From: Emiliania huxleyi CCMP1516
Taxonomy: Eukaryota > Haptophyta > Isochrysidales > Noelaerhabdaceae
Assembly (NCBI RefSeq): GCF_000372725.1
Contig: NW_005197052.1
Span: 1 to 20,521, forward strand
Direction: 5' to 3'
Length of the DNA: 20,521 bases
Of this stretch, positions 1-8,547 are shown piece after piece. Position numbers and translations under genes: made by a program. Below the pieces are notes generated by a model that had not been told where the DNA came from, made no database searches, and saw nothing but the letters and a program-made list of their open reading frames with translations. Position 1 is the stretch's first letter; each line of letters opens with the position of its first letter.

Positions 1-3000
1 CGGCGGCAGGCCGTCCGCCGGACTGCCCTGCAGCGCGAGGACCTCGGGCCCGACGATCGGCCCGCCGCGGTTGGTGACGTACGGCACCATGTTCGGCGTG
101 AGGCAAGGGCAGACGCCCGGCCGCGACGACGCCGTGGACCGGTCGACATTCTGCGACAGGTTCCAGACGAGCGTCTTGTAGTTTGCGTCCTGCCCCTCGC
201 GCGCGAGGCGGAGGTAGTTGATGTCGCAGAGGTCGACCACGCGCTCGACCTGGCTCTTGAACCTGTTCACACCGGGGGGGCTGTGAAGAGGCAGCTCGTC
301 TCGCCCGGAAGCACTCTCCGCCCGAAGGCACCAGTCGTGCCACGCAAAGTCGGGGCCGGCGCAGTGGCCCTGCGACACCCACTGCGTGAGGGGGCGCTTG
401 GCGCCGAGCTCCTCGTCGGTGCGCGCGCGTTGGTGGCGCGTCTCGCAGCGGCCCCAGTCGACCACGCCTCGCTGCTTGGTCGGGTCGATGTGGGAGAGGT
501 CCTCGCGCGCGGTGTGGACGCGCGGGTCGTCGGTCGGGAGCAGGAAGGCCTCGAGCGAGGAGGAGGCGGGGCAGGACAGCTCGCTGATGGCAGCCTCCCA
601 GCGCGCGAGCTCCTGCGGGGCGTGTCGTGGACGTGTCGCGGACGTGTCGCGGACATCTGATGCCCCGCCGCCTCCCAGCGAGCGAGCGCCTCCTCGCCGA
701 CGACGCCGCTCTCGCCCGCGCCGCCCGCCTCGCCCATCGGCGCGTCGCCGAGCGCGGCCGCGCGCCGGTTGGGCGCGTGCGTGTCGAGCGCGAGGAGGTA
801 GATGCGCGTGCGCGTGTGCGGGATGTAGTGGTTCTTCGTGTCCACGCGCAGGAAGGTCGCCGCGTACCCCTCCTTGGCGTAGTAGCCGACCATCTCCTCC
901 CACGGCGCGCTGCACACGTTCTCCTGCACCACGATGGAGGGCCGCGTCCGCTTGACCCACGCGAGCATGCCCCAGAAGGTCTGGCCCGACTCGCCCTTCT
1001 CGTCGATCTTCTTCTGCTTGTTGTTCATCGTCGAGTAGTCGACGCACGACGTGCCGGCGATCAGCACGTCCACCTCGCCCGGCACCTGTTCACAGCAGTA
1101 GGTGTGAAGAGACGCTGTTCACACCTCCATGTCTGTCCACCTCGCCCGGCACCGGCCGCGTCGCGCCGTACGCTGTCGTCGCCTCCTCGTCGCCGAGCTC
1201 GCGGATGTCGCGGAAGAGGAGGGGCGGCGCGAAGTTGCGCTCGATGTAGGCCTGCTTGAAGGGCTCGATCTCGCACGAGAAGACGTGCTCCACCGCGATC
1301 GACTGCCCGCTCTGCGCCTTGAGCGCGCCGCAGATCATGTCGAGCGCGAGCAGCGGCGACTCGGTCCCGGAGCACATCGTTGCGACTCGGAGAGGCCTGA
1401 GCCGAGGGCGAGGAGAAGGGGTCGGGGAAGGGTAGGAGAAGGGTCGGAGAAGGGTCGGAGAAGGGTCGGAGAAGGGTCGGAGAAGGGTCGGAGAAGGGCT
1501 GCACGCGGGAGAGCAACGCGAGGCGACCCCTCGGCCAAGCCTCGCCTCCCCCTCGGGCAGATCTCGGCTCGACCCCGGCTCGATCTCGGCTCGACCTCGG
1601 CTCGATCTCGGCTAGACCTCGGCTCGATCTCGCCTGCCCGCCAGCTCGCGCGCAAGCCCCTCGAGCGAGCGGCCCTCGAGGGCGGCCCCCTTGCACGCCT
1701 GCTGCGCCTCGGTCCGCGTCACCATGTCGTCGAACATCTGCTGCGGCTTGACCAGCACCGGAAGGGCCTTTGGGGGGGGGGGGGGGGAGGGGGGCCTCCA
1801 GGGCGGTCAGAAAGGCCGGTCCAGGGAGGGTGCCGGGGAAAGGTTCCGGGGAAAGGGGGAAAGGTTGACCGGCCGGTGTTGGGGGGGGAGGGGGCGGGGG
1901 GAGGGAGGGACGCAGGGGCGGGGGGGGGAGGGGTTCAGGAGGTGAGGTGGAGGTGTGTGCACGGGCGGGGTGGTCGAAGGCGGGAGGCTGCGCCTCGATC
2001 TCCTCGGCGCTCCACCTCTTCTTTGCGAGCGGCTTGTACCCGCTCCCGAGCGCGGCCCGCTTCTTCGGCTTGAGCCGCGGCTTCGCCTCGAAGACGGCGT
2101 CGCTGTCCTCCTCCTCCTCGTCGTCGTCATCGCCCCCCTCCGTCGCCGGCAGCTTCTTGGCCTGGCGCGCGGGCGCCTACAGACATGCTCCCGAAGACAT
2201 GTCGTGGACACGTCCCGGCATCGTGGGGGCCAGGCGCGGGCGCCTTCTTGGCGGCGGGCGGCTTGGCGGCGGCGGGCTTGGGCTTGGCGGCGGGCTTGGC
2301 GGCGGGCTTCTTCTTGGGCGGCCCCTTCTTCTTCTTCGGCGCCTGGCAAGGCGGCGCGAGTTTGGTGCGAGCTCTGATGTGCCCCCCACCTCTCCCCCCC
2401 CTCTGCGGCCCGCCTCCTCGGACTCGGACTCGGACTCGGACTGGGGAGAGTCGGAGGCGGAGGCGGACTCGTCATCCTCGCTCTCCTCCTCCTCGCTCTC
2501 CTCCTCCTCGCTCTCCTCCTCCTCCTCCTCGGAGCTCACCGGCGCCGCCCGCCGCCCTCGCGCCGCCCGGCCGCCGACGCGCGGCTTCTCTTCAAAGTCG
2601 TCGCTCGAGACGTCCGCAGCGCCGCCCTTGCGGCCAGAGGCAGCGGCGCCGGCCGCGCCCTGCGCACAGAGAGGGAGAGGACGCGCCCTGGTGAGTGGGC
2701 AAGGCCGCGCGTGCGACGCGGCGCGCAGCGTCTCGCTGCTTTGTCGCCTGCGCTGCGGGCGACGGCGCCGCCTTGTCGACGCGCCGCTTCTTGCTCGCGG
2801 TGCCGAGGGTCTTGGAGCTGCTCTCCGCCTGCGCGGAGGGGAAGCGCGGGGTGCGGAGCGGACAGCACGCCGCGCCGCGACTCGAATGGGGTGGAGCGCG
2901 CCTTGCCCTTTGTGTCGGCTGCGACGGGCGGGCTCTTTGCCCGCGCCTTTGCCTGCTTGGCGACCTCGACCATATCCTCGACCTTCTTGCGCGAGTACAG

Positions 3001-3235
3001 GCCGGGCTCCCTGCGCGGCGCGCGCGGGGCGGGTCGCGCCGCGCGCCGAGCGCGCGAAGGCGCTGCGGTGAAGCTAGGGCGCTCGGCGACTCGCGCTCGC
3101 AGTGGCGGGCAGCGCGCACCCGTCGGACCACTCGACGACATACTGTCCGTCCTCGAGCTCGGTGACGCGACCATACTGCTCGCCGGAAGTGTAGACCTGG
3201 CAGACCTCCGCGCGGAGCAGAGGGTCCGCGGGCAT
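1..3235 (-). CDS. C5 cytosine DNA methyltransferase with N-terminal Tudor/Agenet-like module (10 or 11 exons, 3' end outside window)
   Basis: This enzyme methylates cytosine in nuclear DNA. My exon model is 3235-3120, 3010-2902, 2828-2748, 2659-2414, 2342-2244, 2176-1994, 1767-1634, 1396-1153, 1085-690 and 612-1. All joins keep frame and give at least 700 residues. Residues about 8-50 (YGRVTELEDGQYVVEWSDG) look like a Tudor/Agenet barrel. A linker of about 75-280 has a KKRR nuclear signal, long Glu/Ser acidic runs and a Lys/Pro/Ala histone-H1-like tail. The catalytic part has motif I (VATMCSGTESPLLAL, about 327), motif IV as GTSCVDYS with the candidate nucleophile Cys about 418, motif VI QENV about 458-461, motif VIII HTRTRIYLLAL about 494, and near the window edge VTNRGGP and LALQGSPADG, matching the C-terminal motifs. 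Motif IV lacks the usual Pro before Cys. Seven of nine introns start with GC. I chose the ATG at 3235 because it directly precedes the Tudor-like domain; in-frame ATGs at 3298 and 3309 are less likely. The subfamily is uncertain. Confidence 0.85.
263..331 (-). other. Possible 69-nt GT-AG intron inside the methyltransferase last exon
   Basis: The minus-strand sequence starts GTGCC and ends GTGTGAACAG. The confirmed 67-nt intron at 1086-1152 likewise starts GTGCC and ends CTGTGAACAG, and both contain CTCTTCACA. Removing 69 nt keeps the frame (exon 612-332 ends in phase 2, rejoining as Trp). Reading through also keeps frame without a stop, so this could be coding or facultatively spliced. Confidence 0.45.
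590..690 (-). repeat. 24-bp imperfect direct repeat spanning both splice sites of a 77-nt methyltransferase intron
   Basis: Positions 590-613 and 667-690 match at 21 of 24 bases. Their spacing is 77 bp, exactly the length of the GC-AG intron 613-689. The repeat encodes the ALARWEAA / ELARWEAA segment, so the intron begins with a near copy of the exon that follows it. The intron also holds tandem GACRYGTC motifs at about 621-657, just upstream of its 3' splice site. Confidence 0.85.
1068..1153 (-). repeat. Perfect 19-bp direct repeat bracketing a 67-nt GT-AG intron
   Basis: The 19-mer GTCCACCTCGCCCGGCACC occurs at 1068-1086 and again at 1135-1153. The spacing of 67 bp equals the intron 1086-1152. 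Inside, GGTGTGAA (1101-1108) and TTCACACC (1118-1125) form an 8-bp inverted repeat. Splicing joins ...GATRP to VPGEVD... in frame, directly before the catalytic motif IV. Confidence 0.9.
1397..1633 (-). repeat. 237-nt GC-AG intron filled by two minisatellites
   Basis: About 1430-1498 carries roughly six copies of an 11-bp unit (GGGTCGGAGAA on the + strand). About 1560-1633 carries roughly seven copies of a different 11-bp unit alternating ATCTCGGCTCG and ACCTCGGCTCG. Both lie wholly within the intron that separates the linker exon from the motif I exon. Confidence 0.8.
1768..1993 (-). repeat. 226-nt GC-AG intron with long G/C homopolymer tract
   Basis: The + strand carries sixteen consecutive G at 1772-1787 and further G-rich runs to about 1945. 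On the transcribed sense this is a C-rich pyrimidine tract ending CAAAG at the 3' splice site. Splicing joins EEIE to ALPVLV in frame. The G-rich strand could form quadruplexes. Confidence 0.75.
2167..2245 (-). repeat. 12-bp direct repeat bracketing a 67-nt GC-AG intron
   Basis: GCGCGGGCGCCT occurs at 2167-2178 and 2234-2245, spacing 67 bp, equal to the intron 2177-2243. The intron interior has GACATGTCGTGGACACGTCC at about 2199-2218, a member of the GACRYGTC motif family also present in PPR introns. Confidence 0.8.
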
Positions 3236-3265
3236 TTTTGATGACTTGGCACCAACGACTTCGCT

Positions 3266-3619
3266 CGTCGCGGTAACTCGCTCAATTCCCGCGCCCAAAA
3301 GGGAAACAAGAATCTTACAAGAATTTTACACTTACGCCGCCCTCGGCACGCGACTGGCGCGCACTGGCACTAACACAGGTACACCATTCGAAAGAAGAAT
3401 TCGATGTACGCCACTTCCTTTCCTTGAAATATCCCACTGTGTAGTGCGGTGCCCCGAGCGGCGCGGCGAGGTGTGCGCGTCCGCTGGCCCCTCCTAATTT
3501 TCTGTTTTCCTTTCCGACGCCCGAGGGACGGACGCCCGCTATACGCGCTAGGATTCCTAAACATGTAATTGGGGAGACGGCTAACGTAGCAGCCACCACA
3601 CTCTCCAATGTGCAATGTG
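3266..3619. repeat. Dispersed repeat A, copy 1 (between methyltransferase start and PPR stop)
   Basis: The stretch matches 10852-11200 at roughly 90 percent with several small indels. It contains the shared ACACAGGTACACCATTCG and GCTATACGCGCTAGGATTCC segments and is less GC-rich than its surroundings. It starts about 30 bp upstream of the methyltransferase ATG, so it probably carries that gene's 5' leader or promoter and the 3' flank of the PPR gene. CCACCACA (3593-3600) and TGTGGTGG (3618-3625) form a small inverted repeat at its right end. I see no coding frame in it. Confidence 0.8.
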
Positions 3620-3675
3620 TGGTGGCGTGCCGTTCCCATCGTGGTCCCCCAAGTCTTCCCGACCTAACCCTAACG

Positions 3676-4673
3676 CTACCGCCCCCTCCCGCCGCCGCTC
3701 CCCCGGCTCGGCCGCCCCGCTCCCGGCCGCCCCGCGCCTCCCCCCTGCTCGCTCTCGTACGCCAGGTCGGCGCGGGCGGCGAGGAGCGCCTCGCTCGCGG
3801 CGTACAGCTCGAGGGCGCGCCCCATCCACCTCCGCCCCTCCTCCTCCGTCTCCGCTACCTCGCTCGCCGCCGAGCACCCCTCCGCCAGCGCGGCCAGCAC
3901 CTTGAGGTTGGCGGGCGGCGTCTGGCCCCGCCGCCGCGCCTCCGAAAAGACGCGGAACGCGCCCTCTGGCCGCCCCGCCCGCAAGTAGTGCCGGATGAGC
4001 GAGTTGCGGGTCAGCGCGTCGACCTCGAGGCTGCCGCCGCCCTCTCCTCCTCCCCTTTCGCCTCCGCCCTCCCCCTCCCCGCCGCCCCCTCCCCCGGCCG
4101 CCGCCTCGTACAGGTCGAGCGCCGTGTGGATGGCGCCTCCTCGCTCGCACGCGTCGAGCAGCAGCTTGACGGTCACCTAGTGAGGAGGCAAGCCGGCCCG
4201 TCACCCGCCAGCAACTAGGCGGGCGAGGAGCGGCTTTGCGCGTGGCCGAGTCTGGCAGCGGCCCGCCCGGCGAGCGGCACGCCTGGCGGGGGCATGTCGC
4301 GGACGTGTCGGGGACATGCACATGCACAGGACATGTCGAGGCCGAGCTAGCCCTTGGCCCGCCTCGTACTGCCGCACCGCCTCCGCCGCGTCGCCAACCT
4401 CGCGGCAGCCGAGCAGCATCGCGTTGACTCGCTCGGTGTAGAGGGGGACGCCCGCCTCGTCCGCCCGCCGCTGCAGCGCCGCGAGCGTCGCGAGGTCTCC
4501 GCGCCGCGCAAAGGCGTTCATCAGCGCGGTGAGGGCGGGGCGGGCCTGCGGTGCGTGTCGTGGACGTGTCGTGGACGCGCCCTCCGACACGGTGCCTCGG
4601 CGAGGGTCGTGCCGCGCCTGGCCGCGGCCGGGGGAGGCGAGGTCGGAGGCGAGGTGCCGCTCGAAGGCCTGCG

Positions 4674-4705
<32 letters not shown>

Positions 4706-5753
4706 TCGTCGCTCGCTCAGTCCCCCGGCGAGGTCGGGCGGGGGAAGCGCTGCTGCAGGGCCTGCAGCGCCCGCTCCGGCTCGGAGGCACGCGCGCAGGC
4801 AGCCACGTAGAAGCGAGCCACCTGGAGAGAGATGGGCCGAGGTTGCGCGAGGCTGCGCGAGATCACGCCCGGTGGCAGCCGGCCACGCCTTTGGAGAGAG
4901 AGGCGTGCCCGCGGAGGCGGCGGCGGCGCACGCGCCCTCGTACGCGGCGCGCGCGTCGTCGAAGCGGCCGGCGTTGGCCGCCGCCTACTCTGGTTCCATA
5001 GCGGCTCATCTCGGGTCGGCCTCGGAGCGGCCCTGCGCTTGCCGCCGCCTGCAGCAGCACGCAGAGCTGCCACTCGCAGAGGGGGTCGTCCTCGCCCGCC
5101 GCCCTCATGTCCGCCTCGATCCGGCCTGCGGTCAGGGGCCAGGGGTTCAGGGTCAGGGGCCAGGGTCGGGGGTCAGCCTCGCGCGCCGCCTCGATCCGGC
5201 GCCTGCGCGAGCGGCCAGCGGCGCGACGCCAATCGAGCCGACGGCGTGGAGAAAGGCGGTGTACTCGGGCTTGGCGAGGGAGGCCGAGCCCGCCGCATCG
5301 AGCCGGGTGTACAGCCGCCACGCCAGGTCGCTCTGCTTGTTCTGCGGGCCGCGGGCAGGGGAGTTCGGTGCGGGCAGGGGAGGGTTGAGAGCTGGAAGGC
5401 ACGGCTGGGCGGGTGGCGGGAGCGGCGGAGCCGAGCGGTCGCGGAGCGGTGCGAGCGGATTTGGAGCGGGAGGTGCGGCGGCTGGCAAGGCGGCGACGCA
5501 TCCGGCGGGGCCGCCGCTCGAACGGGCGGCAGGGACGAGGCGGTGGCTGTGCATGCACCTCTGCGAGCCGCTCGAGGCAGTCGGCCAGCCCGGTCCGGGC
5601 GGCGGGCGAGGCGGGCGACGAGGCGAGGCGCTGCAGCACGCGCACAGCCTCGTCGTTCGTTACGGGAGGGCGGCTGCGGCGGCGAGTGGCGAGCGAGCGG
5701 GACAAGCAGGGAGGCGCAGCGAAGCGTGTGGCGCGAGGCAGCGTGAGCAACAT
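3676..5753 (-). CDS. Organelle-targeted PPR protein, copy 1 (nine exons, 445 aa)
   Basis: This is probably an organellar RNA-binding protein built of helical-hairpin PPR repeats. Exons are 5753-5559, 5341-5203, 5125-5049, 4984-4889, 4821-4762, 4668-4618, 4545-4363, 4282-4247 and 4176-3676. All phases agree. The first about 30 residues are rich in Arg, Ser, Ala and Pro and lack acids (MLLTLPRATRFAAPP), typical of a mitochondrial or plastid presequence. Repeat-like helices follow from about 50, for example CVLLQAAANAGRFDDARAAY, TALMNAFARRGDLATLAALQ and VTVKLLLDACERGGAIHTAL. A Gly/Glu-rich low-complexity insert sits at about 303-326, and the C-terminus is Gly/Arg-rich. Seven of eight introns start GC. 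The weakest junction is the donor after exon 8 (TCG|GCCACG), chosen because it restores a standard PPR motif. No DYW or E domain is visible, so editing activity is not indicated. The target RNA is unknown. Confidence 0.85.
4676..4700. repeat. (GA)n microsatellite in PPR intron 5
   Basis: A run of GA dinucleotides forms the polypyrimidine tract (CT on the sense strand) just before the 3' splice site of intron 4669-4761. The copy at about 13352-13379 is 2 bp longer. Confidence 0.9.
4977..5050 (-). repeat. 10-bp direct repeat bracketing a 64-nt GC-AG PPR intron
   Basis: GCCGCCGCCT occurs at 4977-4986 and 5041-5050. The 64-bp spacing equals intron 4985-5048. The neighbouring intron 5126-5202 likewise lies between two CGCCTCGATCCGGC copies. 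The same holds in the second PPR gene. Confidence 0.75.
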
Positions 5754-5975
5754 GGAAATTCCACACGTTGGTTTGTTATCTGAGAGCGCCTTCGTTGTTA
5801 AGGTGGCAGTCCGGGTTCTGTGAAGAGGGTCGCTCGTCGAATGCGAGCCAGTTCGCTCGCGACGCCGACGCCGACGCCGCCGCCGGAACGACCGCGGCGG
5901 CCGGTCGAGCGGCCGCCCCGTTTCGGAGGCCGACGGCTCCGAAAGAGCCTCCCGAGCGAGGCCGGCGCGGTCACG

Positions 5976-7297
5976 CGGTCTCTCTTTCGCTACGTGTTCG
6001 ACGTCGTCGAACAACGTTCGACCATGGCACTGTTCACAGCGCGCGCGGACGGCCGTTCTGCGAGTCCCGCTCCGCTGGACTTTTGTAAAGCACGCTTGTG
6101 GCAAGTTACAGACGCTAGTATCGACCTCAGGGACCCAAACATGAATTAATAATTAAGGCTCAAAGTATGGTCGAACAACCGTCGAACAAACAGGTCGAAC
6201 AACGAAAAGAGACTAGTGCGACCGCTAGACGGCGGTCTCCGCCGGCCCCAAGGCTGCCCAGCCCCAGTACCACACCGGCCACGTACACCGTGGCGCTGGA
6301 GTCGGTCAGTGAGGCACTAGACGGGCTACGGAACCATGCGCGCGCCGGCCGGACAGGCTGCGCGCAGGGGCCGCGCCGCCTCGATTTCGCACCTCCGCTC
6401 CGCGGCCGGCTGAGGGGCTAGCTCGCCCGGCGACAAGCCCAGCCATCGCCCAGCGCCCCGTATCGACGGGGGGCACGCAAAAAGACCGCACCTACGACTA
6501 GGGTGAGCACGTGAGGGCGTCGGTGTGGGCCGCGGGCGGGCTGCCAGGAGGGCGCGGGTGGGAGCATGGGAGATGCACCACCGCTCGACGAAGACGCGCC
6601 CGACGAAGCCCTGCTAGCGGAGGATGGTCGGTCCTCACCTACTAGCGTCGGGCGTGTGCGAAAAAGAGCGCAAATCGGAGCTCAACTCGCGCGCGGCTGG
6701 GAAAGGGGTGTGGCACCCCTCCGAAGGCGCCTCGCGAGGAGCAGCTGCTGCCTCCAAACGCGCTCGGGCAGCACGTCGGCGCGCCTGCGGGGTGGGTAGA
6801 GGTGAAACTATGCTTGCTGACACGCGCATCCCGCACCACCCCCACGTCCGCGCGCACCATGCCGCCATCCCACCTCACAGCCAAGCGCCATCGCCGTCGG
6901 ACGCGGCGACGCCGAGCGGTGGCCTCGCAGACGACGAGCGCGATGAGGCCGCCGCGCCGCCGGGGTGGCCGGCGCGTGCCAGCCGCTGGCCCGTCCAGCG
7001 TGGCGGGACCGGCTCGCCCATCCTGGCCCGCGCGCTTGCCGACGCGAGAAGATCGCGCGAGAGGGCAAAATGTGGCAAAAATGGCCCTGTTTGCAAACCT
7101 TCACGGCGACTTCACGTCGGAACGAGTCGGATCGACGACTCGCCGCCTGCACCAGCGTGTGCGCCTTGCAATTCTATACAGAATCGATACTTGGTACGTC
7201 TTCTCAATCGCTCGTGGAGAGGATCTACGGCCATTCTCCACTTGTGTTCGACGATGTCGAACAATGTTCGACATCGTCGAACACGATCGAGTAACCG
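5976..7297. mobile_element. Nested 1322-bp element with imperfect inverted ends and CACG target duplication
   Basis: The uninterrupted sequence GCGGTCACGGT occurs at about 7668-7678, 15417 and 15790. Here it is split so that CACG stands on both sides (5972-5975 and 7298-7301). The left end CGGTCTCTC... and the reverse complement of the right end CGGTTACTC... both run into TGTTCGACG-type palindromes within about 20 bp, giving diverged inverted ends. Subterminal GTCGAACAA motifs recur at 6172-6205. Open frames inside (for example 6566-6799) match nothing I know, so I call no gene. Confidence 0.7.
7244..7284. repeat. 41-bp perfect palindrome at right end of nested element
   Basis: TGTTCGACGATGTCGAACA (7245-7263) is followed after one base by its exact reverse complement (7265-7283), with one more pairing base on each side. 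Each half is itself nearly palindromic. A related 19-bp palindrome, TGTTCGACGTCGTCGAACA, lies at 5995-6013 in the left end. Confidence 0.9.
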
Positions 7298-7302
7298 CAC
7301 GG

Positions 7303-7950
7303 TACCATGGAGGCCACAGACGTCGCCGGAGCGGCACTCCCGGGGCGCCACTCCCTCACCCGGTCAGGGGGGGCCAACCACAGCCCGCCTCACCGTCCGT
7401 GGAGCTTCCGTGGTCCGCCGCTTCGGCTTCGATTTTCGACCCTCCCGAGGCTGCTAGAGCAGCCCCGCGGAGCCTCCCGGATGCATCGGCACACCGTCGT
7501 CCAGAACGCCGGCGCACGCGCTGCCCAGTGACTGGGCGGGTCGGCCCCGACTAGGGGCGGGCCCAGCCGCGCGGAGAAGACCATCCCACTCGCGGTTCGT
7601 CGCACCGTCCGCTCCGGTTTTCGTCTCGAGCGGGTCGTGAGACGGCCGCGAGAGCGAGCACCGCGGTCACGGTACCGTGGAGGCCACAGACGTCGCCGGA
7701 GCGGCACTCCCGGGGCGCCACTCCCTCACCCGGTCAGGGGGGACCAACCACAGCCCGCCTCACCGTCCGTGGAGCTTCCGTGGTCCGCCGCTCCGGCTTC
7801 GATTTTCGACCCTCCCGAGGCTGCTAGAGCAGCCCCGCGGAGCCTCCCGGATGCATCGGCACACCGTCGTCCAGAACGCCGGCGCACGCGCTGCCCAGTG
7901 ACTGGGCGGGTCGGCCCCGACTAGGGGCGGGCCCAGCCGCGCGGAGAAGG
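7303..7950. repeat. 370-bp tandem repeat, two units (second partial), in TTAA element copy 1
   Basis: GGAGGCCACAGACGTCGCCG at 7311 recurs at 7681, period 370. The units match almost base for base through GACTGGGCGGGTCGGCCCCG and then diverge. Neither strand gives a recognisable protein, and both strands stay open only because of composition. Confidence 0.9.
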
Positions 7951-8522
7951 CCAGCGAGCTCGAAACACGTCGCCGCGGCCGGCCGTTTCGCAAGCCTGAG
8001 CGGGTCGCCAGACACCCGCGAGAGCCAGCAGCTAGAGCGCCGTCGTAGCCGCAGATCGAGTCGAGGAGCTTGATGTCCACGGTAGCAGTTGTGGAGAGCG
8101 GTGGCACGGTGCGTGTAGACGCGTCGATTGAGGGCTACCTTTCGAAACGCGACGGGTACGGCATGACAACTGCCAGTACAGTTTTACGCCGGCCAGCGTG
8201 AGAGCACAACAGAGAGCCGGCGACCCGTACGCTTTGCGCGTGGCGACTGGTGGCTGTCTGGAGCTCGTGTGAGCTGGGCCGACGCGTGGCCGAGCCGAGA
8301 GGACCAGCGAGCGACCACGTTGGCGATGAAGCTTGGCGGCCGGCGCCTCGTCGCCAGACGTCACAGCGGCGTGGACGTAGGAGTGTGCGGCGACGGTTAC
8401 CGGCAAATCCGGCCCAGTGTGGCCGGCAGCTGCCTAGCGCTGGCCTGTGGCCGGCGCCGCGGTGGCGGATAAGGCGTCTCGCCGCCGTGGCGGCGGTCGG
8501 CAGGTGCGAGCGTGATGCCATC

Positions 8523-8547
8523 TTGCGAGACGACACCCGTCTCGCAA
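8523..8547. repeat. Perfect subterminal hairpin next to right inverted end
   Basis: TTGCGAGACG (8523-8532), a 5-base loop, then CGTCTCGCAA (8538-8547) directly abut the terminal repeat. The same hairpin is present in the second element at about 16647-16671. Confidence 0.85.

Larger units (their letters stand above)
3612..5920. repeat. Segmental duplication, core copy 1 (PPR gene plus left end of TTAA element)
   Basis: This matches 12290-14600 at about 99 percent by eye, with offsets of 8676-8680 bp caused by a few small indels. Homology continues discontinuously to 8563/16687 through the TTAA element and, more weakly, leftwards through repeat A. At 5920/14600 the two copies diverge abruptly. 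Confidence 0.92.

Noticed and set aside
3235..3309. The upstream in-frame ATGs at 3298 and 3309 as the methyltransferase start
   Set aside because: They would add residues with no family-like pattern and lie in repeat A. The ATG at 3235 directly precedes the Tudor-like domain. They are not fully excluded.
4551..5783. A 410-residue plus-strand open frame, and similar long frames opposite both PPR genes
   Set aside because: The Arg/Ala/Gly/Ser-rich translation is the antisense of the PPR exons in GC-rich DNA. The minus strand gives a coherent spliced protein with repeats and a targeting peptide.
6624..7457. A 277-residue plus-strand frame inside the first TTAA element, considered as a transposase
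   Set aside because: There is no catalytic pattern or recognisable domain. The frame crosses the end of the nested element and continues into the tandem repeat, so it cannot be one ancestral gene.
7303..7950. The 370-bp tandem repeats as long terminal repeats of a retrotransposon
   Set aside because: The units are directly adjacent with no internal region, primer-binding site or polypurine tract.
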